In this document: piece after piece, positions 45,635-56,561 of the stretch | Numbering within the stretch: the stretch's first letter is position 1 | Layout of the letters: each line of letters begins with the position of its first letter | DNA from: Diphasiastrum complanatum | Lineage: Eukaryota > Streptophyta > Lycopodiopsida > Lycopodiales > Lycopodiaceae | Length of the DNA: 64,000 nt | Reading direction: 5' to 3' | Assembly (NCBI GenBank): GCA_029204225.1 | Contig: CM055101.1 | Coordinates: 62,138,955-62,202,954, forward strand | The notes under the pieces: model-generated | Told to the model about the DNA's origin: nothing | Seen by the model: the letters and a program-made list of their open reading frames with translations, nothing else | The model's database searches: none | Position numbers and translations under genes: made by a program

Positions 45635-45990
45635 CTACTGATCCTCCACCGACTCCTTGCCCTCGTCAGGTGCATTGTTTTGTTGCTCTCGCTCTGCCTC
45701 CCGGTTAGCCCGAGCTGCCTCTTGGTTAGCCCGACGTCTGGCCGCCCTTTCCCTGACCATGATGAGCTGCCGTCGTGTGAAGTTCATTCCGATCTGCTCA
45801 TGCAAATCCAGCTCGACAGCGGGGACAGAAGCCACAGCGGGGGTGGGTGGCTCCGGTTCCGGATTTCTCTGCCGAGTCTGTCGCAGCATCTCTTGGATAT
45901 CTGCCTCTTGCTTCCGATGTCTATCGTTGTGCCTTCGAATATCTTCCTCAAGCTTCCTCCTAGCTTCGCCCTCGGGCTTCAGTGGTATGC
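45635..45990 (-). pseudogene. ORF2 of copy 5, truncated duplicate
   Basis: The C-terminal two thirds of ORF2 in the minus sense, lacking the N-terminus. At about 45990 it runs into a repeat of the 3' spacer (gtgaatcttattcaac), which shows a tandem duplication whose junction cuts the gene. Confidence 0.75.
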
Positions 45991-46333
45991 GCGTGAATCT
46001 TATTCAACTAATTTTGATTGAAGTGAATGGTAGCTTCACATAAATGCACCTACATCATGAGCACAACAATTACCCCTACACCCCAAACGACATTTCATAA
46101 ACACGAATAATACATTTGCATTAAAAAAAAGTATAGAGATTGCATTTCACATGACCAGGCTCGCGTTGCACAAAAAACAACTATATATTGATTCAGCTGT
46201 TGTATCAAGATAACATTACATATCCTGTCTTTTTTTAAGCAGCCATCTAGTTATTTGCCGCATCCTAAACTGTCGAAAACTACATAGCAACAGTCCGCCA
46301 CATACGGCTGGACCTTATCTATTTTAGACATTC

Positions 46334-46741
46334 CTACTGATGCTCCACCGACTCCTTGCCCTCGTCAAGTGCATTGTTTTGTTGCTCTCGCTCTGCCTCC
46401 CGGTTAGCCCGAGCTGCCTCCTGGTTAGCCCGGCGTCTGGCCACCCTTTCCCTGACCATGATGAGCTGCCGTCGTGTGAAGTTCATTCCGATCTGCTCAT
46501 CCAAATCCAGCTCGACGGCGGGGGAAGGGGCCACAGCGGGGGCGTGTGGCTCCGGTTCCGGATTTCTCTGCCGAGTCTGTCGCAGCATCTCTGCAATGTC
46601 TGCCTCTTGCTTCCGATGTCTTTCGTTGTGCCTTCGGATATCTTCCTCGTGCTTCCGCCTGGCTTCGCCCTCGGGCTTCGGTGGTATGCGCTCTGCCATC
46701 TCGATCGACCTTCTCCTCACAACGCCCTGGTCCTTGAACAC
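46334..46741 (-). CDS. ORF2 of copy 5, full-length
   Basis: A 135-codon frame nearly identical to ORF2 of copy 1 (PEPEPHAPAVAPSPAVELDL is shared). It has DEQIGMN where copy 1 has NEQIGMK, and RERVARRR for RERAARRR. It is open, with the same upstream region and TATA-like word near 46872 (minus). Function unknown, as for the copy 3 gene. Confidence 0.65.
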   Translation of the reverse strand: MFKDQGVVRRRSIEMAERIPPKPEGEARRKHEEDIRRHNERHRKQEADIAEMLRQTRQRNPEPEPHAPAVAPSPAVELDLDEQIGMNFTRRQLIMVRERVARRRANQEAARANREAEREQQNNALDEGKESVEHQ

Positions 46742-47155
46742 CCTCTCACAGCACCTTGGCTCTCAAACAGCCTCTCACAGCCTGTCACCGGCTCTCGCTT
46801 GCTCTCTCACTGTCTATCACTAGCTCTCTCACAGCCTCTGAAAATGCCGACCACAATGGCATTCTGAGTGCTTATTTATCCCCACAGCCTGATCAGCCAT
46901 GTGGATCCCCATCATCCCTCCATGTGCCTCTGTACCTGCCCCCATGTGATGCTCCCCCCCTGTGTTGCTCTCCCATTGGCCCCATGGTCTGCTCACCCAC
47001 AGTGCCCATATGCCGTTGCACCAGTCCCCTGCACCATGTATTGTAGCCTCTTTTTTTACACCCAGAACCCCTTTTTTTTTCCATTTTTTTGACCTATTTT
47101 GGTAGGTAATAGGCAAAAAATAAATATTAAAAATATTAAAAAAAAAAAATTTAAA

Positions 47156-47259
47156 TATGGTACCGCCTTGGTACCGCGGATCCCAGGGCGGTACCGTACC
47201 GGCGGTACCACTGATATGGTACCGGCAGTACGATACCAGCGGTACCAAAGGCCACTATG
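47156..47259 (+). repeat. Right subterminal GGTACC array of copy 5
   Basis: Almost identical to 10745-10848, ending ggccaCTATG. Confidence 0.8.
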
Positions 47260-47803
47260 ATATGTAATAGATGCATCGAATCGCGATTCGCAACCCAGAA
47301 TTGCAAATTTTTTTTTTTTTTTTTTTTTATGGCTGAATCAATGGTCAAACCAGCGTTTTGCCTATCAGAAGTGCAGTAGATGAGGCACAAAGAGATCTTA
47401 TTTTCAGTAGCTATCTGGTTGTCATTTGCCCTGGTTTTCAGTAAATGTTAACGCTACAGTTTGGACTATCAACTGTATGGATGATGATCACTTTCGCAAT
47501 CGTTTCACTGGAGATGTGAGTGCAATGTACATACAGTTGGGGGCATAAATATTGGGCCCTTGTCGGCGCGCATTTGGACCCCATTTTTATCTACAGGGGG
47601 GTGGTAGCATTTTTATCTACAGTGTCTATATAGCAGGAAGCTCTAGGGGGTTCAGGGGGCGGAAACGGGGGGTGGTAGCCCCCCGAGAAACAAGGGGTCC
47701 GGAAGGCAGTAGCCCCCCCCAACGGCAAACTACACAGTCATAATGCTCTCAATCAGAGCTTTCATCTGATACCCATATTGCCCAAATTTAAAAAAAAAAA
47801 AAA
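47260..47803. repeat. Duplicated flank shared with 10849-11394
   Basis: Second copy of the non-coding flank described for copy 1. After 47803 it continues (47804-47867) into attctgcgcgattttggg... with a GAATCCCGATTC word, sequence that the copy 1 locus has lost, and then joins transposase copy 6. Confidence 0.75.
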
Positions 47804-47867
47804 CTATTCTGCGCGATTTTGGGAAAATCTCGAAACGCGTTTCTGAATCCCGATTCTGAATGATAGT

Positions 47868-50288
47868 GCACTGGATCCTGTCCCACCGCGTCCGCTAGTT
47901 GCCATTGTGGTTCCACCACCACCTACTGTTGCTCGCACTCCCCCAGTTTACGACTTTCTCATGGACTCTCCGCCTCCCGAGCAGGAGCAGGCCCCGGATG
48001 CTAGTGACGAGGCCTTCCAGGATGTTGAGGAGATCCCTTCCTCCCTCCCTTCACATCCGGATGACCTCCCTACCCAGCAGTTTTCGTATCCCATGCCAGA
48101 TGTCCACCCTCCACCAGTGTACCCCACTTACGCTGCACCCATCCCGGCCAGTGCATCCCACTCTCCCCATTCCACGTCTACAGTTGATGCATCCACTAGT
48201 GCCCAGCTTGTCGCGTCATCATCCATTCCCGTCACGTTTGGTGCACCGTGCTGGAGGTCCGCTACCCGTCGCCCAGTTGGGAGAGTTCTTAGGTAGCAGA
48301 GCATTCGCGGCGCGCATCAGCCACACATGGACAGAGAGGCCACATAGGCCGTGGCCAGCCTGATTTATGAGCTGAACCTTCCATTTGCCATCACCGACTC
48401 TGAGCCCTTCAGAAGGGCCTTCCGCCTTGCACAGTCTGTCAGCCCTAGCTGGAGAGTCCCTAGTTCAGAGGTTGTCCGCACACACATGCTGAGGGATAGG
48501 GTCGAGTCATTGTCTAGAGAGATGGTGCCTCTACGTCGCCACTGGGCCACTTACGGTTGCAACATCATGTCCGATGGCTGGACTGATGTCAGGAGGAGGC
48601 CGATCCTCAACAGATTGGTCTCCAGCTGCATGGGCACACAGTTTTTGAGGGCAGTGGATTGTAGCAGGGGGGGGGGAGAGTCATATCTGCAGAGTTCATG
48701 TTTGATGTCATCAGGTCTTCCATCCTAGCCATAGGCCCACAACATGTCGTCACAGTGGTGACGGACAATGCCACGAACTACATTCAGATGGGTGTACTGC
48801 TAGAGGCCGAGTTCCCTCACATTGTTCATACCCCCTGTGCCGCGCACGGCATAGACCTTCTGATGGGGGACATAGGTGCACTTCCCTGGGTTAGAGCCAT
48901 CGTCCGTGAGGCCCTCTTCCTGGTGACAAAAGTCACCAGGAAGAGGCGTGTTCTTGCCATGTTCTGGGTGTTCAGCCACCTAGACCTCCGTAAGCCAGCC
49001 CCCACATGCTTTGCATTCGACTTGGTGGTCATCGACCGTTTGATCAGGTGCAGGGCCCAGCTTCTACAGATGGTTGCCAGTGATCTTTGGTGTGCTAGTA
49101 CATTTCCGCGCATTGAGGATGGGGAGCACTTTTCTTCCACGGTGAGGGGAGACCAGTTCTGGAGGGATGCACAGACATTGTCAGGACTGCTTCGACCACT
49201 TTACATTGTGCTCCGCATGGCTGACAGCGAGGGGTCGACACTTGGACTGGTATATGAGCTCATGGACCGGATTGGACAGTTCCTGCAGCTGCCCATCTTG
49301 CAGCCAGAGAGGTAAGCGGTATAGTAATGTAATTGGCCTTTATCTTTTTAGTAATTGCTAGTTTGTTTTTCTGTCAATGTTAAGTTTTTTCGTAATGCCC
49401 TACACCACATGCCTCTCACTTGCAGGATGACCGAGCTGAAGTTCATTTGGGAGATGCGGTGGAACTACTCCTACAGGAGTATCCACAACATTGCACACAT
49501 ACTGCATCCCCTCTTCCTCTCTCCGACACAGATCGCAAACAGAGAGCTCCAGGCCGATTGGCTTCAGTACATTCACAAGGTGGGTCCACACATAGGTTTG
49601 GATCCTATCAGGCTCATGGAGGAGCTCGCTGCATTTCGTTTCGGCATGGGCACATTCGGCCACCCGGCTGCCCAGGATCCAGTGAGGAGGCAGGTACCCA
49701 TTACCTGGTGGACCATGTTCGGTAGCACATACCCATCTATACAGCGTCTTGCACTGCGTGTCCTTTCTCAGGTATGCATCTCATTTTATCCTCCAGTTTT
49801 TGTGTTTCGTTGAAGACAATGTGCTGAAGTATTCCAATGCACGTACCACAGGACTGTGCTGCCTCCGTGTGTGAGCGTAATTGGAGCACATGGGCACTCA
49901 TTCACACGAAAAGAAGAAACTGGTTGTCAGTGAGTCAGTTGGAGCGGTTGGTGTTTTGTAGCACCAACGCACGTCTCGCCAGGAGACTTCCGACCATTAC
50001 GAGCGCATTGCAGGTGATAAGCTAATCTTTCATAGCATGTTGGTTGACTCCTGGTATGTTGGTTTCATTTCTTGATAGAGTTGTCTCCCTGACATGCAAA
50101 TTTTAAACCTTGCAGACGAAGATATATGATTTGGAGCGCCAGGTTGATTTGCCTACGGACAGCACCCATCCCATGCCTGCAGATGACCTGGGCACACAGT
50201 TGATGGCAGAGAGAGAGAGGGAGCTTGCCGAGATGAGAGAGAGAGAGCTTGGGCTTGAGCACAGAGAGCCTCCATTGTACGAGGCAGA
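47868..50288 (+). pseudogene. hAT-like transposase, copy 6 (both ends missing)
   Basis: Starts in the Pro-rich linker of exon 1 (TGGATCCTGTCCC) and runs through exon 1 (to 49311), exon 2 (49426-49771), exon 3 (49852-50013) and the first 173 bases of exon 4 (from 50116). In-frame stops occur near 48294 and 48345 (CAG to TAG), and an over-long G run near 48667 shifts the frame. Catalytic wording (MSDGWTD, VVTDNATN) and CERNWSTWALIHT survive. At 50288 exon 4 is cut by the diverged repeat also seen at 1459. Confidence 0.8.
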
Positions 50289-50366
50289 TCCACTTCCAGA
50301 ATTGCATAAGAACATGCAAACAAAAACAACTGGTCTTTGCACAATCTAGCTTCATCTCAACATTCG

Positions 50367-50371
<5 letters not shown>

Positions 50372-50427
<56 letters not shown>
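50372..50427. repeat. (CT)n microsatellite
   Basis: Pure CT run of about 56 bases. Confidence 0.95.
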
Positions 50428-50432
<5 letters not shown>

Positions 50433-50770
50433 CAGCTCATTACAAACATTACATATGTTAAACACATACATACATTATGTTAGAGTACAAAGATTGCGTT
50501 TCACAAAACCAGGTGCATGTTGCGCAAAAAAGCATATTTAAGAGATGTATCAAAAAAACATTACGCATCCCACCACATACGGCTGGGTATGTTTGTAAAC
50601 TACTAACTATATGCCACCTCATTTAGTGCCGAAAATTACATAGAAAGAGTCCGCCACATATGGCTAGACCTCATTTGGGCTTTACATTACTAGGGCGCCA
50701 AAGAGCCCACAGACTGATCGGCCCGGTCAGTTGCATTATTCTTTCGCTCTATTATATGTATCCCTAAACC

Positions 50771-50776
<6 letters not shown>

Positions 50777-50834
<58 letters not shown>
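50777..50834. repeat. (CT)n microsatellite
   Basis: Pure CT run of about 58 bases followed by cacacgcgcgtgcgcg. Confidence 0.95.
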
Positions 50835-50839
<5 letters not shown>

Positions 50840-51392
50840 GCGCGTGCGCGTTTTGAACGCGGCCAGACTCCCTCTCTCTGTTTTTTTTTTCAAAAAAAAA
50901 AATACACGTCCGGGTCCAAATTAAAAAAAAAAAAATGGATGCGTCCAATCCCGCGTCTGGGGATCGGACGCGTCCGGGTCCGGACGCCGGACGTGGACGC
51001 GAAAAGCCCGCGTCCGGCCCGGACCCTCATGTCTAATCCAGCAGTACCAGGATCCACGGATCCCGGTACCGCAGATCCACATTGGTACTGCGCGGATCCA
51101 TACTGATCCGCGGTACCACAATAAAATAATATATTTAATATTTAATATATTTATATATATTTTTTGCCCTAATCCCCCCCCCTCGCTTCATCTTTCTCCC
51201 TGCCCATCGCGTTGCTGTTCGCGCCCTCTCCCTATTGTCCGCGCCCTCCTCTCCATCACACTGTCTTCGTGTTGCACAGATTGTTCGGCCATTGCTGTGG
51301 ATTTTCCAGCCTTCCGCCTCCTATCACACTCACGATCATCTCTGCCTTTTTTCCCCAGTTCCTTCTACAAAAATGGTGCATTCCAACCTTGC

Positions 51393-51806
51393 AGTTACGA
51401 ATAAAGCCACAGCTGATCTAAAGCTAAGCTATGAAAGCATCACATAAGCAAGACTTAAGCTATGAAAGCAGCACATAAGCAAGACTTAACCCTAGAAAGC
51501 AGGAAAGAGAGAGATTAAGGAGACTAAAGAGAGAGATCAATATCATCAGCTGAATAACAAATGACACAGTTTCCCTACTTATAGCCAAGAGGAAGCCCTA
51601 AAAGGAAGCTTCCGGTGGCTAGGGCCCAACTGGGAGGGAAAATAGTGCGCCCTCCAAGAATGGCCTAATAATGAATAATAAGGCCAAAGGTTAACCATAT
51701 AGTCTAAGTGTGACTAATGAATAAAAAAGGGCCCAAGGCCTGCTTATGCATAAAGTAAAGTAAATGTAAATGGACGCTGCGAATGTAATGAGCCGAGTCC
51801 ATAACT
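51393..51806 (-). repeat. 3' LTR of element B (left)
   Basis: 414 bp. Contains a 22-bp segment (around attaaggagactaaag) that the other LTR lacks; otherwise nearly identical to 55679-56070. The purine-rich CCAGGGAG lies next to it in the minus sense. Confidence 0.88.
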
Positions 51807-51839
51807 CTCCCTGGCACAAAAGAAAAAGACCCAACTGCC

Positions 51840-52440
51840 GAAAAGAAACTGGATCAAGTAGCAGCAAGCCCTGGTGCATCAACAGCTAGAGCAACATCTG
51901 ATGTAGAGGAATCAACAAGTGCAGCAAGAGCACGAGCCTGATCCGCAAGTGATGGTGTATGATAAAAGACATCAATAGGCTCCCATGTGGCCTCCTCAAT
52001 AGGACGGCCATCCCACTGGACCAAAAACTGAATCTGCCGGCGGCGTCGACTATGGTATAGACGAACCTGTAATATAGCAGCAGGTAAAAATGGAAATAAC
52101 TCTGGAGCAGTAGGAAACTCAGCATCACAAGGATCGTCATCCTCAATAGCAGCACGTAATAAACTGACATGGAATACATCGCAGGCGCGTGTGGAAGCAG
52201 GAAGCTATAAGCGATATGTAATTGGACTAAGAACCTGCCAAAATGCGATAAGGCCCATAATAACGTGGTGCAAGCTTCTCAGTAGAAGCATGGCCCTGGA
52301 CAAAATGATGATGTGCAAACCGTAGGCGTAGATAAACCATATCTCCAAGCTGAAACTCAACATGGCGGCGGTGACGATCAACTGAGGTCTGATAACGCTG
52401 CTGAACATGCTGTAAATGAGAACTGGCCCGGGTAATAAGC
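51840..52440 (-). pseudogene. Element B: integrase C-terminus and chromodomain
   Basis: In the minus sense a frame with VDRHRRHVEFQLGDMVYLRL and KLAPRYYGPYRIL (integrase C-terminal GPY motif) is followed, after a frame break near 52225, by QFLVQWDGRPIEEATWEP, a chromodomain. The same sequence with few changes is in element C near 57093-57302. It ends shortly before the 3' LTR. Confidence 0.75.
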
Positions 52441-53591
52441 TCTCGAGCACCAAGGTATCCAAAAATCCCGAGAAGGTAGAACAATCCATCATAGGATACA
52501 CCAAAAACGGATGGAGAATCGGATAACCCATCGGAACTGGCTGCAAGTGTAATCCCAAAGTACACACCAGGCGCACAAGTGAGGAATAGAAGAAATGCAC
52601 TGGAACGAGGAACAGGATCCGCAACATCAGTAGGAAGCATTGGAGCAATATCCACATGTAGCTGGGAATGAGTATCAAAGCACATATGAGCGACACTGAA
52701 GTATATGGCGGCAACATCCCCAAAAACTATCCAAGAGAGGAGAAGGAATTCTCTCAAGGTACCATGATGGTCTCGGAACACCAGAACAAAGTGGCAACTC
52801 AGCATCGGAGACCAAGCGATATGGAGCAACCTGAAATGACAGGGAACCTGAAGATCACCCAGACAAACAGTAGCTAGAACGGAGGCAATAACCCAAGCCA
52901 ACAGGATATGCCAAGCCTGACAATGAGCAACAATCCTAGGAACAGATAGAGAGCCACATGCATAATCATAGAGATATCCGCACCATAGGCGATCAGTAAT
53001 ATGGAAAAACCAGCACCAATCAACAAGTCCAAATGAAAACCAAGCTATATGTAATAACCAGGATTGCCATATATCCATAGCTAAAAATGAAGCAGTAGTG
53101 TAAGCAATAGATCCAAATGAAATCCAAGCGATACGTAATAACCAGGAATGCCAAATATCAAGAGGTAAACAGGAATCAGTCGCATGAACCCAAAAGTGTA
53201 TACCATCGGCATGGACTGCAGCAAACCTATATGTAGAAACACCAGGAGACGGAAGGATGTCCGTGTACTCATCTAGAAAGATCCCGACATATAAATACCC
53301 TAGATAAGTAATAGTGATCATCTGGCACATATCCTCGGATGAAAAATGTGTAAGGGCCAAAGGTGCATGAATCATGTCAGGAACCGTAGAAATATCATGA
53401 GGCAGATCACAAACCTCAAGCAGAGATCCATGGAGTAAAGCGAAAGAAGATACAACCTGATCACCAATAGCGAGGGAACCATCAAACGTGGACCCATGAA
53501 GAACCCCATAGAAATCAGCAGGAACATTGGCCATAACAGACTCAAGAGATGGAGATATAGAGACCAATGGAGAAGATACTGCACCAACCAC
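52227..53591 (-). CDS. Element B: 454-codon frame, unknown domain fused to integrase tail
   Basis: An uninterrupted frame. About 370 N-terminal residues match nothing I recognise; the last 75 are a chromovirus integrase C-terminal region. The unknown part is rich in aromatic and hydrophobic residues and holds a repeated block (DIWHSWLLRIAWISFG and DIWQSWLLHIAWFSFG). It replaces the reverse transcriptase to integrase core expected here. It could be captured host or transposon DNA, or a chance frame in filler. No ATG context supports translation from its own start. Confidence 0.4.
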   Translation of the reverse strand: MVGAVSSPLVSISPSLESVMANVPADFYGVLHGSTFDGSLAIGDQVVSSFALLHGSLLEVCDLPHDISTVPDMIHAPLALTHFSSEDMCQMITITYLGYLYVGIFLDEYTDILPSPGVSTYRFAAVHADGIHFWVHATDSCLPLDIWHSWLLRIAWISFGSIAYTTASFLAMDIWQSWLLHIAWFSFGLVDWCWFFHITDRLWCGYLYDYACGSLSVPRIVAHCQAWHILLAWVIASVLATVCLGDLQVPCHFRLLHIAWSPMLSCHFVLVFRDHHGTLREFLLLSWIVFGDVAAIYFSVAHMCFDTHSQLHVDIAPMLPTDVADPVPRSSAFLLFLTCAPGVYFGITLAASSDGLSDSPSVFGVSYDGLFYLLGIFGYLGARELITRASSHLQHVQQRYQTSVDRHRRHVEFQLGDMVYLRLRFAHHHFVQGHASTEKLAPRYYGPYRILAGS

Positions 53592-53639
53592 CGAACCAAG
53601 AGGGCAATCTGAAGTATGTGCAAAAGCAATAGTAGAAAT

Positions 53640-54983
53640 ACCACCAAGGTATACGACCTCAATATCAATGAAACCAGGAATGACACTGAATACGATATCT
53701 GTGAATCAAGGCATATAGGCGCAAGGCACACAACAACAACCTGTAAATCCGAAGCAACATCAACCTGAGGAAGAGGACCCACGGATGCTGAAAGTGAAGC
53801 AGCAACTGATGTACTCTGAATGGAAAGAAGAGCTGCATCGTCAACCTTTGGCAGGCTACGCATAAACTGCTTCCTGGTAACCAATTGGAAGTCTCCCTGA
53901 GAATCAATGCCAACAAGTGAGTGTGTAACTGCATCAAGTACAAATGTCAATGTCTGCTGTGTCAAGTCCAGTGTAACGGCTCCAAGAGATGCAAACCAAT
54001 CAGCACCAAGGATAAGATCATAACACTGCATAGGAATAATGTAAAGATCTGCCTGTCCAAAAAAATCTCCAATGCGGTATGGTAAATGCTGAAACATCTG
54101 AGAACTAGGAAAAGAATGGGAACTGGCAACCTCAATTGTGAGAGGCTGTGAAGCCTCAGGAATAGGTGAAGCACGTATCTGATGAGTGATATAACTGCTA
54201 ATAAAAGAATGAGTGCTGCCAGTATCAACTAAAGCAATATACTTACGATCTGTAATACGTACACGTAACCGAATGGAGCGAGGACCAGGACGCCCTGTCC
54301 AAGTAGCATAAGCAAGCTGAGCATGGCAAGTAGCAGGAAGTAGATTAGTGGAAGGCTCAGAGGATAGGTCAGGCTCATCAGAAATGTGAATGTAGATATC
54401 GGAATCATCTGGAGTAGTGCCCTCATGGTAAAAAACAGCAGTAGTAGTAGGGAGAGGCTGACAGCAATCACGGGCAAAATGGTCAGGACTCTTACAACGA
54501 AAGCAAAGACGCTTCTGCGGAAGATCAGCGAACTCTGCAGACGTGTAACGTCGGACAAAAGCAGGTCGAGGAGTCGGAGGACGAGGAGGCAAAGGGGCAA
54601 TGGAGAGAGCTGGAACAGAAGGAACCGGAATAGGTAGCAAGCTGTACCCTATCACGAAAGTCTCGAGCAAAGTGTGGCTCAGGAAGTGGGGGACGTGAAA
54701 AGAAACCAGGAGATGGGTTAGGTGGAATGATCGGTCCACCACCAGGCTGACTAGTAGAGGAAGAAGGAAATCCAAATGGAGGGGGAGTTCCAAATGAAGG
54801 AAAAACAGGAGCTTTACCAGGACCATGAGGCTGTAAAGAATCAATTTGTGACTGCATAGTAGCAAAGCCGGTCATAACGGTATCGAAGCGAAGAACGAGG
54901 CCAGAAAGGGTCTCATCCATGCGACGAAACTGATCGGATAAGGTTTCCTGAGTAGTCTCACTCGGGGTAGGTGAATGTGCCAT
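53640..54983 (-). pseudogene. Element B: gag N-terminus, zinc knuckle and protease
   Basis: From ATG 54983 (minus) MAHSPTPSETTQETLSDQF leads into a Pro/Gly-rich gag start. Near 54640 the frame breaks and the gag core is missing. Then come the zinc knuckle CFRCKSPDHFARDC (about 54465-54510) and the protease with VDTGSTHSFI (near 54220) and ILGADW. The frame fades near 53800, where the unknown segment begins. Element C carries the following protease-RT linker (SGKQFIQSLPKA), a match to RKQFMRSLPKV here. Confidence 0.75.
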
Positions 54984-55037
54984 AATGATAGTGGAAGGAA
55001 TAGACGAAAACTTGAGAGAGCGGACTCTTGTCGTCAC

Positions 55038-55678
55038 CCCAAATTAGTCTATTAAAACCACTATTATCACAACTAAGAAGGGACAACAATCAGCAAATGA
55101 AAAAAAGTGAAAATGAAGGCAGTGAAAATGCGCTGGACAGCCAGGAGGCAAGTGACAAATTGGAATATCAAACGGAGTCGGAATTTCGTGAAATCTGGTT
55201 GAGGATGGGCGATGGACAGCCTCCTGCAAACAAAGTGTGAAAAATGGCTGCAAACGGAGACAAAAACGGACGAAAGTGACAGGTATGAAGCGGCTGGACA
55301 GCCTGCCAACAAAAGTGAAAAGAGGGCTGAAAATGGAAGGAGGAACGGACGAAAGAGACGAGGGAATTGGGCACTGAGAGCCTGCAAACAAGCTGGAAAT
55401 GGGTGATGGAGGGTTGAAACTTGGGCGCCGGAAATAATCTGCCCCAAATTTTTTTTTTTTCCGGCCGCCAAATTTAGTGGAAGTACTTCTGCTAACTATC
55501 TGCTAAAGCTCCACCAAGGAAAATGATGGGAGCTGGCCCTCTTCCAAACTGTGCTGAATGTTGTTGAAGCAAAGAGACGAAAGCCCTCAGCAAAGAGAGA
55601 AAAATCAGCAAGGAAAATGGGCACCCAAGTAGAAAATCAGATCTGAAATTCAGCAATGAGGAAAGTGCTCTGATACCA
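55038..55678 (-). other. 5' leader and primer site of element B
   Basis: About 640 bp with no gene. Contains an A-run/ccggccgcc block also found in the leader of element C (59850-59900), and ends with the primer site complementary to initiator-Met tRNA at 55665-55678. Confidence 0.7.
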
Positions 55679-56070
55679 AGTTACGAATAAAGCCACAGCT
55701 GATCTAAAGCTAAGCTATGAAAGCATCACATAAGCAAGACTTAAGCTATGAAAGCAGCACATAAGCAAGACTTAACCCTAGAAAGCAGGAAAGAGAGAGA
55801 TCAATATCATCAGCTGAATAACAAATGACACAGTTTCCCTACTTATAGCCAAGAGGAAGCCCTAAAAGGAAGCTTCCGGTGGCTAGGGCCCAACTGGGAG
55901 GGAAAATAGTGCGCCCTCCAAGAATGGCCTAATAATGAATAATAAGGCCAAAGGCCAACCATATAGTCTAAGTGTGACTAATGAATAAAAAAGGGCCCAA
56001 GGCCTGCTTATGCATAAAGTAAAGTAAATGTAAATGGACGCGGCGAATGTAATGAGCCGAGTCCATAACT
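55679..56070 (-). repeat. 5' LTR of element B (right)
   Basis: 392 bp, starting AGTTACGAATAAAG and ending CATAACT in the plus sense. Followed by the duplicated CTTGC. Confidence 0.88.
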
Positions 56071-56561
56071 CTTGCCGATCTGTGGGACGAGGTGGACATT
56101 GTCAAGCGGGTTCCCGACAAGTCCAACAAGTCCGGTGCAAAGATCGTGCGTTGTCGATATTGCCTGGTCGAGTTCGTTGCCACCCTCACTCGCCTTAAAG
56201 GCCACCTGCTCGGCGCACGCGCCAAAAATGGTGGCACACTGAATGCTGCCCCCTGTGGCAGCATGTCTGTCCCCGTCAGGCAGCGACTTCTGGACACCTA
56301 CGGCCACGTCTTGTGGTGGGGGAGAACACCATTTTGGAGGGTGTTCTTCGATTTTGCACCGCTCCTTAGGTGGTTGACCCCGAGTTGCTGCCTGCTTGGC
56401 TGGCACGCACGAGGAGAGGGAGTGCATCCTCGTCCAGTCCCTTTGCCCCTCAGACAGTTCCGCCACACGCACCCCCATCTGCACCCATTCCGGTGGATCC
56501 CGTCCCATCGCGTCCGCTAGTTGCCACTGCGGTTCCACCACCACCTACTGTTGCTCGCACT

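Larger units (their letters stand above)
35077..47259 (+). mobile_element. hAT-like transposon, copy 5, split by retrotransposon A
   Basis: The left end is missing; copy 5 begins in exon 1 at 35077, head to head with copy 4. Exon 1 is interrupted by element A (35797-42105). The remainder runs to the right end CTATG at 47259. The 3' spacer and ORF2 are duplicated in tandem (45299-45990 and 45990-46741). From the last part of exon 1 on, it is the closest relative of copy 1 and shares the same 0.54-kb flank (47260-47803). Confidence 0.75.
50285..51030. repeat. Diverged transposon 3' part, paralogous to 1459-2650
   Basis: Same order as the block at 1459-2650 but shorter: lead-in, (CT)n at 50372-50427, spacer, ORF2 fragment (about 50715-50750, minus, only the QNNAxD end), (CT)n at 50777-50834, CG-rich run, GTCCGG-rich end finishing CCGGACCCTCATG at 51036. 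Confidence 0.6.
51393..56070 (-). mobile_element. Element B: defective chromovirus-derived LTR element
   Basis: A 4,678-bp element in minus orientation with LTRs 51393-51806 (414 bp) and 55679-56070 (392 bp; a 22-bp indel accounts for the length difference). Ends are AGTTA...TAACT instead of TG...CA. Target duplication is CTTGC (51388-51392 and 56071-56075). The primer site TGGTATCAGAGCAC (minus) directly abuts the 5' LTR at 55678. The inside encodes a gag N-terminus, a zinc knuckle and protease, a long unrelated frame, and the integrase C-terminus with chromodomain. The gag core and the RT, RNase H and integrase catalytic regions are absent. Confidence 0.88.
51036..56561 (+). mobile_element. 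hAT-like transposon, copy 7, split by retrotransposon B
   Basis: The left end (about 51036-51120) is a mixed GATCC/GGTACC array like that at 19651, starting tctaATCCAGCAGTACC. An AT-rich stretch, the pyrimidine-rich leader and the ATG at 51373 follow. Element B (51393-56070) is inserted 20 bases into the coding sequence. The gene resumes after it and is interrupted again at 56562 by element C. The remainder would lie beyond the window. Confidence 0.7.
51373..56561 (+). pseudogene. hAT-like transposase, copy 7 (5' part)
   Basis: ATG at 51373. Coding sequence runs to 51392, and CTTGC is repeated at 56071-56075 after element B. The resumed frame shows LWDEVDIV, the CRYC finger, KGHLLGARAKNGG and a frameshift near 56305 (the LVAGEN region). 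It ends in the Pro-rich linker at the start of element C. It is somewhat diverged from copy 3 (for example KRVPDKSNKSGAK). Confidence 0.8.
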
